From positions 1-8,551 of the forward strand of contig JBBQBQ010000150.1 of assembly GCA_038317685.1 (NCBI GenBank): a DNA stretch of 8,551 nt. Direction: 5' to 3'. Below are positions 5,303 through 8,551 of this stretch, in pieces. The notes beneath the pieces are model-generated. The model worked only from the letters and a program-made list of their open reading frames with translations, did not search any database and had not been told where the DNA came from. The DNA is from JBBQBQ01 sp038317685 (lineage in GTDB: Bacteria > Desulfobacterota > Desulfuromonadia > Desulfuromonadales > DDH964). Within the stretch, counting starts at the first letter, position 1; each line of letters begins with the position of its first letter. Both the position numbers and the translations under genes were made by a program.

Positions 5303-8300
5303 TTAGGCGAGGACCATCAGCAGGTCCCCCTGCTGCACCTGCTGTCCTTCCTTGACCAGGATTTCGGCGACCGTGCCGTCCTCCTTGCATTTGAGGTTGG
5401 TTTCCATCTTCATCGCTTCGGTCGCGAGAAGGGTATCCCCGATCTTCACTTCATCGCCGACCTTGACATTCAGTCGGAAGAGTTTCCCCGGCATCGGCGC
5501 CCCGATCTCCTTGGAATTGCCTGGTTCGGCCTTGCGCTGGGAAGTGTCGTCGCGCTTGACGGAAAGATCCGGCACCGTCACCTGGCGCGGCTCACCGTTG
5601 AGTTCGAAGTAAATGTGACGGGTGCCATCCTTCTGCAGGCTGCCGATGGCATTGAGCTTGATGATCAGGGTCTTCCCTGACTCGATATCGAGGCTCGTTT
5701 CGTCACCGACCTCCATCCCGTAGAAGAAGACCGGGGTCGGGAGAACCGAGGTGTCGGAGTATTCCTGGCGGTGGCGGTCGTACTCCTCAAAGACACCCGG
5801 GTAGAGGGTCGCCGAAAGGACCTCGCGATCACTAATGGAATGGCCGACTTTTTTCTCGACCTGGGCTTTCTTTGCCACCAAGTCGATCGGTTCCAGTAAC
5901 TCTCCGGGGCGACAGGAGAGGGGCTGGTCTCCTTTCAGAATGACCTTCTGCAACTCGCCCGGAAATCCGCCGTAAGGTTGGCCGATCATCCCCTTGAAGA
6001 AATCGACGACTCCCTGCGGGAAGGTCAGCTCCGCACCGCGGGCAAAGACGTCGGCGGGTTGCAGATTGTTCTGCACCATGAACATCGCCATGTCGCCGAC
6101 GATCTTGGAGGAGGGGGTGACCTTGACCAGGTCGCCGAACATGTCGTTGACCTGGCGGTACATCTCCTTGCACTCCTCCCAGCGGTGGCCAAGGCCCAAA
6201 CCCTCGACCTGCGGCTTGTAGTTGGAGTACTGACCGCCGGGGATTTCATGGTGGTAAACTTGGGCGGTTCCGGATCTCAACTCCGACTCAAAGGGAGCGT
6301 AGTAGGTACGCACCGTCTCCCAGTAGTTGGCAAGCTTCTGCAGGCCGACTGCATCGAGCTTAGGGTCCCACATCGACCCTTCCAAGGTCGCGAGCAGGGC
6401 ATTGAGGTTCGGTTGAGCGGTCAGACCGGAGACCGAGGAAAGCGCGACGTCGACGATATCAACCCGCGCCTGGGTCGCCATCAGCAGCATCGCCCCACCG
6501 TTACTGGAGGTGTCGTGGGTGTGCAGATGGATGGGGATGCCGATCTCCTGTTTCAGGGCCTTGATCAGTTTCTCGGCGGCAAAAGGCTTGAGAAGCCCTG
6601 CCATATCCTTGATTGCCAGGATATGGGCCCCCATCTGCTCCAATTCCTTGGCCAGATCGACATAGTATTTAAGGGGGTACTTGTCCCGCTTCGGATCGAG
6701 AATGTCGCCGGTATAGCACATGGCGGCCTCGCAGACCACGCCGCTCTTGCGCACCGCCTCCATCGCCACCCGCATACCGGTGGGCCAATTGAGGGAGTCG
6801 AAGACCCGAAAGATGTCGATGCCGCTTTGCGTAGCCTTGGCGACGAATTCCTGAACCACGTTGTCGGGATAGTTGGTGTAACCGACGGCATTGGAGCCGC
6901 GCAGCAGCATCTGGAAGCAGATGTTGGGGACCTTGGCTCGCAGGCGGTCGAGTCGCTCCCAGGGGTCCTCGCGCAAAAACCTCATGGACACGTCGAAGGT
7001 CGCCCCGCCCCACATCTCCAGGGAAAAGAGGTCCCCTCCGAGGTAGCTGGTCGCTTCGGCGATCCGCTCCAGATCGAAGGTACGGAAACGGGTCGCCATC
7101 AGCGACTGGTGCGCGTCCCGCATGGTGGTATCAGTGATCAGCAGCTTCTTTTCCGTGCGCGCCCACTCGGCCAAACCTTCAGGACCTTTTTCGCGCAGGA
7201 TGTCGCGGGTGCCGCGCGGCCGGGGAGTCCCATAAAGGATTTCGGGGATTTCAGGTTCGCGCAGATCGCGGAAGTTCAGGGCCCTTTCCGGTTTGATCCC
7301 CGGGTAACCGTTGACCACGGTATGGCCGATGAAGCGCAGCACCTTGGTAGCGCGGTCCTTCTTCACGGGAATCTGAAAGAGTTCCGGGTGGGTATCGATG
7401 TAGGAAGTATCACACTTCCCAGCCAGGAAGGTCGGGTTGGTGATGACGTTTTCCAAAAACCCGATGTTGGTCTTCACGCCGCGAATCCGGAATTCCTGCA
7501 GGGCACGGTGCATACTGCGCCGGGCCGCATCGAAGCTTAAGCCCCAGGTGCTGATCTTGACCAGAAGCGAATCGTAATGCGGGGTGATCTGGGCGCCGGC
7601 ATAACCGTTGCCGGCATCGAGACGAACCCCGAAACCGGCGCCAGTGCGGAAGGCCTTGATGGTGCCGAAGTCAGGAGCAAAGTTGTTTCCCGGATCTTCG
7701 GTCGTCACCCGGCACTGGATCGCGTAACCCCTCAGCTCGATCTCTTCCTGGTTTTTGATGCCGATCTCCGGGTCGGAAAGCTTGTAGCCCTGAGCCACTC
7801 GAATCTGGGTCTGCACCAGATTGCGCCCGGTGACCAACTCGGTAACGGTGTGCTCGACCTGAATGCGCGGGTTGGTCTCGATGAAATAGAACTTCCCCTC
7901 CTTGTCCATCAGGAATTCGACGGTGCCGGCGTTCACGTAACCGACCGCGTTGGCGATCTGCATGGCAAAACTGCACAACTCCTGACGTTTTTTCTCAGTC
8001 AGATCAAGGGACGGGGCGAGTTCGATGACCTTTTGATGACGACGCTGAATGGAACAGTCCCGCTCAAAAAAGTGGACAATATTGCCATGGGTATCCCCCA
8101 TGATCTGCACTTCGACATGCTTGGGGTTCTCGATGTACTTTTCAATAAAGACTGAAGCATTACCAAAGGCGGTTTGAGCTTCACTGGCGGCGCTTTTCAG
8201 TCCCTCCAGGAGCTCCTTCTGGTTGCGCGCCACGCGCATGCCGCGTCCCCCGCCCCCGGCGGCGGCCTTGACAATGACCGGATAACCGCACTCCTTGGCA

Positions 8301-8551
8301 AACAGGAGCGCCTCCTCCTCGGTGGTGACCGGCTTGAAAGTCCCCGGCACCACCGGCACGCCGGCTTCGATGGCCACGGCGCGCGCGGCAACCTTGTCGC
8401 CCAGTTTGCGCTGGATTTCCGGAGTGGGTCCGATGAAAACGATACCGGCCCGCTCGCAGGCTTCGGCAAACTCGGGGTTCTCGGAGAGAAAGCCGTAGCC
8501 AGGGTGGATGGCGTCCACCCCTTTTTTTCGGGCGAGATCGATGATCTCCTC
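5303..8551 (-). CDS. pyc: Pyruvate carboxylase, single-chain; N-terminal ~65 residues outside window
   Basis: This biotin enzyme carboxylates pyruvate to oxaloacetate with ATP and bicarbonate, feeding the TCA cycle and gluconeogenesis in the cytoplasm. The frame is open to the right edge: 1082 residues are visible, beginning EEIIDLARKKGVDAIHPGYG, against about 1150 for the family. In visible-residue numbering, the biotin carboxylase domain spans 1 to about 395: ATP-grasp glycine loop KAAAGGGGRG (95-104), RRHQKVIE (170-177), and FIETNPRIQVEHT with Glu225, Asn227, Arg229 and Glu233. The carboxyltransferase domain starts near 470: DTTMRDAHQS with metal-ligand Asp479, the lysine expected to be carbamylated, Lys648 in AIKDMAGLLKP, and His677/His679 in HLHTHD. 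The PYC/OadA conserved region follows (GQYSNYKPQVEGLGLG). The biotinyl domain is at about 1017-1082, with Lys1048 in EAMKMET as the biotin site. All key residues are intact. The one-chain order BC-CT-BCCP separates it from two-subunit PycA/PycB and from oxaloacetate decarboxylase. The GTG at 8518 is internal, not the start. Confidence 0.97.
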   Translation of the reverse strand, partial: EEIIDLARKKGVDAIHPGYGFLSENPEFAEACERAGIVFIGPTPEIQRKLGDKVAARAVAIEAGVPVVPGTFKPVTTEEEALLFAKECGYPVIVKAAAGGGGRGMRVARNQKELLEGLKSAASEAQTAFGNASVFIEKYIENPKHVEVQIMGDTHGNIVHFFERDCSIQRRHQKVIELAPSLDLTEKKRQELCSFAMQIANAVGYVNAGTVEFLMDKEGKFYFIETNPRIQVEHTVTELVTGRNLVQTQIRVAQGYKLSDPEIGIKNQEEIELRGYAIQCRVTTEDPGNNFAPDFGTIKAFRTGAGFGVRLDAGNGYAGAQITPHYDSLLVKISTWGLSFDAARRSMHRALQEFRIRGVKTNIGFLENVITNPTFLAGKCDTSYIDTHPELFQIPVKKDRATKVLRFIGHTVVNGYPGIKPERALNFRDLREPEIPEILYGTPRPRGTRDILREKGPEGLAEWARTEKKLLITDTTMRDAHQSLMATRFRTFDLERIAEATSYLGGDLFSLEMWGGATFDVSMRFLREDPWERLDRLRAKVPNICFQMLLRGSNAVGYTNYPDNVVQEFVAKATQSGIDIFRVFDSLNWPTGMRVAMEAVRKSGVVCEAAMCYTGDILDPKRDKYPLKYYVDLAKELEQMGAHILAIKDMAGLLKPFAAEKLIKALKQEIGIPIHLHTHDTSSNGGAMLLMATQARVDIVDVALSSVSGLTAQPNLNALLATLEGSMWDPKLDAVGLQKLANYWETVRTYYAPFESELRSGTAQVYHHEIPGGQYSNYKPQVEGLGLGHRWEECKEMYRQVNDMFGDLVKVTPSSKIVGDMAMFMVQNNLQPADVFARGAELTFPQGVVDFFKGMIGQPYGGFPGELQKVILKGDQPLSCRPGELLEPIDLVAKKAQVEKKVGHSISDREVLSATLYPGVFEEYDRHRQEYSDTSVLPTPVFFYGMEVGDETSLDIESGKTLIIKLNAIGSLQKDGTRHIYFELNGEPRQVTVPDLSVKRDDTSQRKAEPGNSKEIGAPMPGKLFRLNVKVGDEVKIGDTLLATEAMKMETNLKCKEDGTVAEILVKEGQQVQQGDLLMVLA

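Noticed and set aside
5978..7540. A 520-codon plus-strand open frame opposite pyruvate carboxylase
   Set aside because: It is fully antisense to a gene with unmistakable domain motifs. Its product has no recognisable domain and the composition expected from reading GC-rich codons backwards.

Overview
This GC-rich, gene-dense bacterial window carries two short envelope-related clusters and the 3' end of a central-metabolism gene. The protein types suggest a member of the Desulfuromonadota (Geobacter/Desulfuromonas relatives): a DUF1318-type lipoprotein beside a very long AsmA-like protein, and a single-chain pyruvate carboxylase. No rRNA or other strict phylogenetic marker is present, so this placement is inference.

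Layout. On the minus strand, 1-166 is the start of a lipoprotein gene that runs off the left edge. Its upstream partner on the same strand, 229-3375, encodes a 1048-residue membrane-anchored AsmA/YdbH-like protein. The pair resembles the E. coli ydbH-ynbE-ydbL set, which builds an inner-to-outer membrane bridge for phospholipid transport. The 170-bp gap 3376-3545 is a divergent regulatory region with a perfect TATAAT -10 box facing the AsmA-like gene. On the plus strand, 3546-4529 encodes a lipoprotein alpha/beta hydrolase of the LpqC/PHB-depolymerase/feruloyl-esterase type. It is followed by 4669-4992, a small glycine-rich membrane protein of unknown function with its own plausible promoter and a strong ribosome-binding site.

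The 310-bp gap 4993-5302 separates convergent genes. It holds a C-rich, G-poor tract that could be a Rho loading site for the plus-strand gene, and a perfect 20-bp-stem hairpin that probably ends the minus-strand pyruvate carboxylase gene. That gene (5303-8551) continues past the right edge and lacks about its first 65 codons. Its product makes oxaloacetate from pyruvate for anaplerosis and gluconeogenesis.

The AsmA-like protein, the DUF1318 lipoprotein, the lipoprotein esterase and the small membrane protein are all predicted envelope proteins, but only the first two have a clear functional link. I see no mobile element, CRISPR array, tRNA or rRNA. I found no clearly new multi-gene system. 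The best leads are the lipoprotein that may merge YnbE and YdbL roles, and the orphan 107-residue membrane protein.
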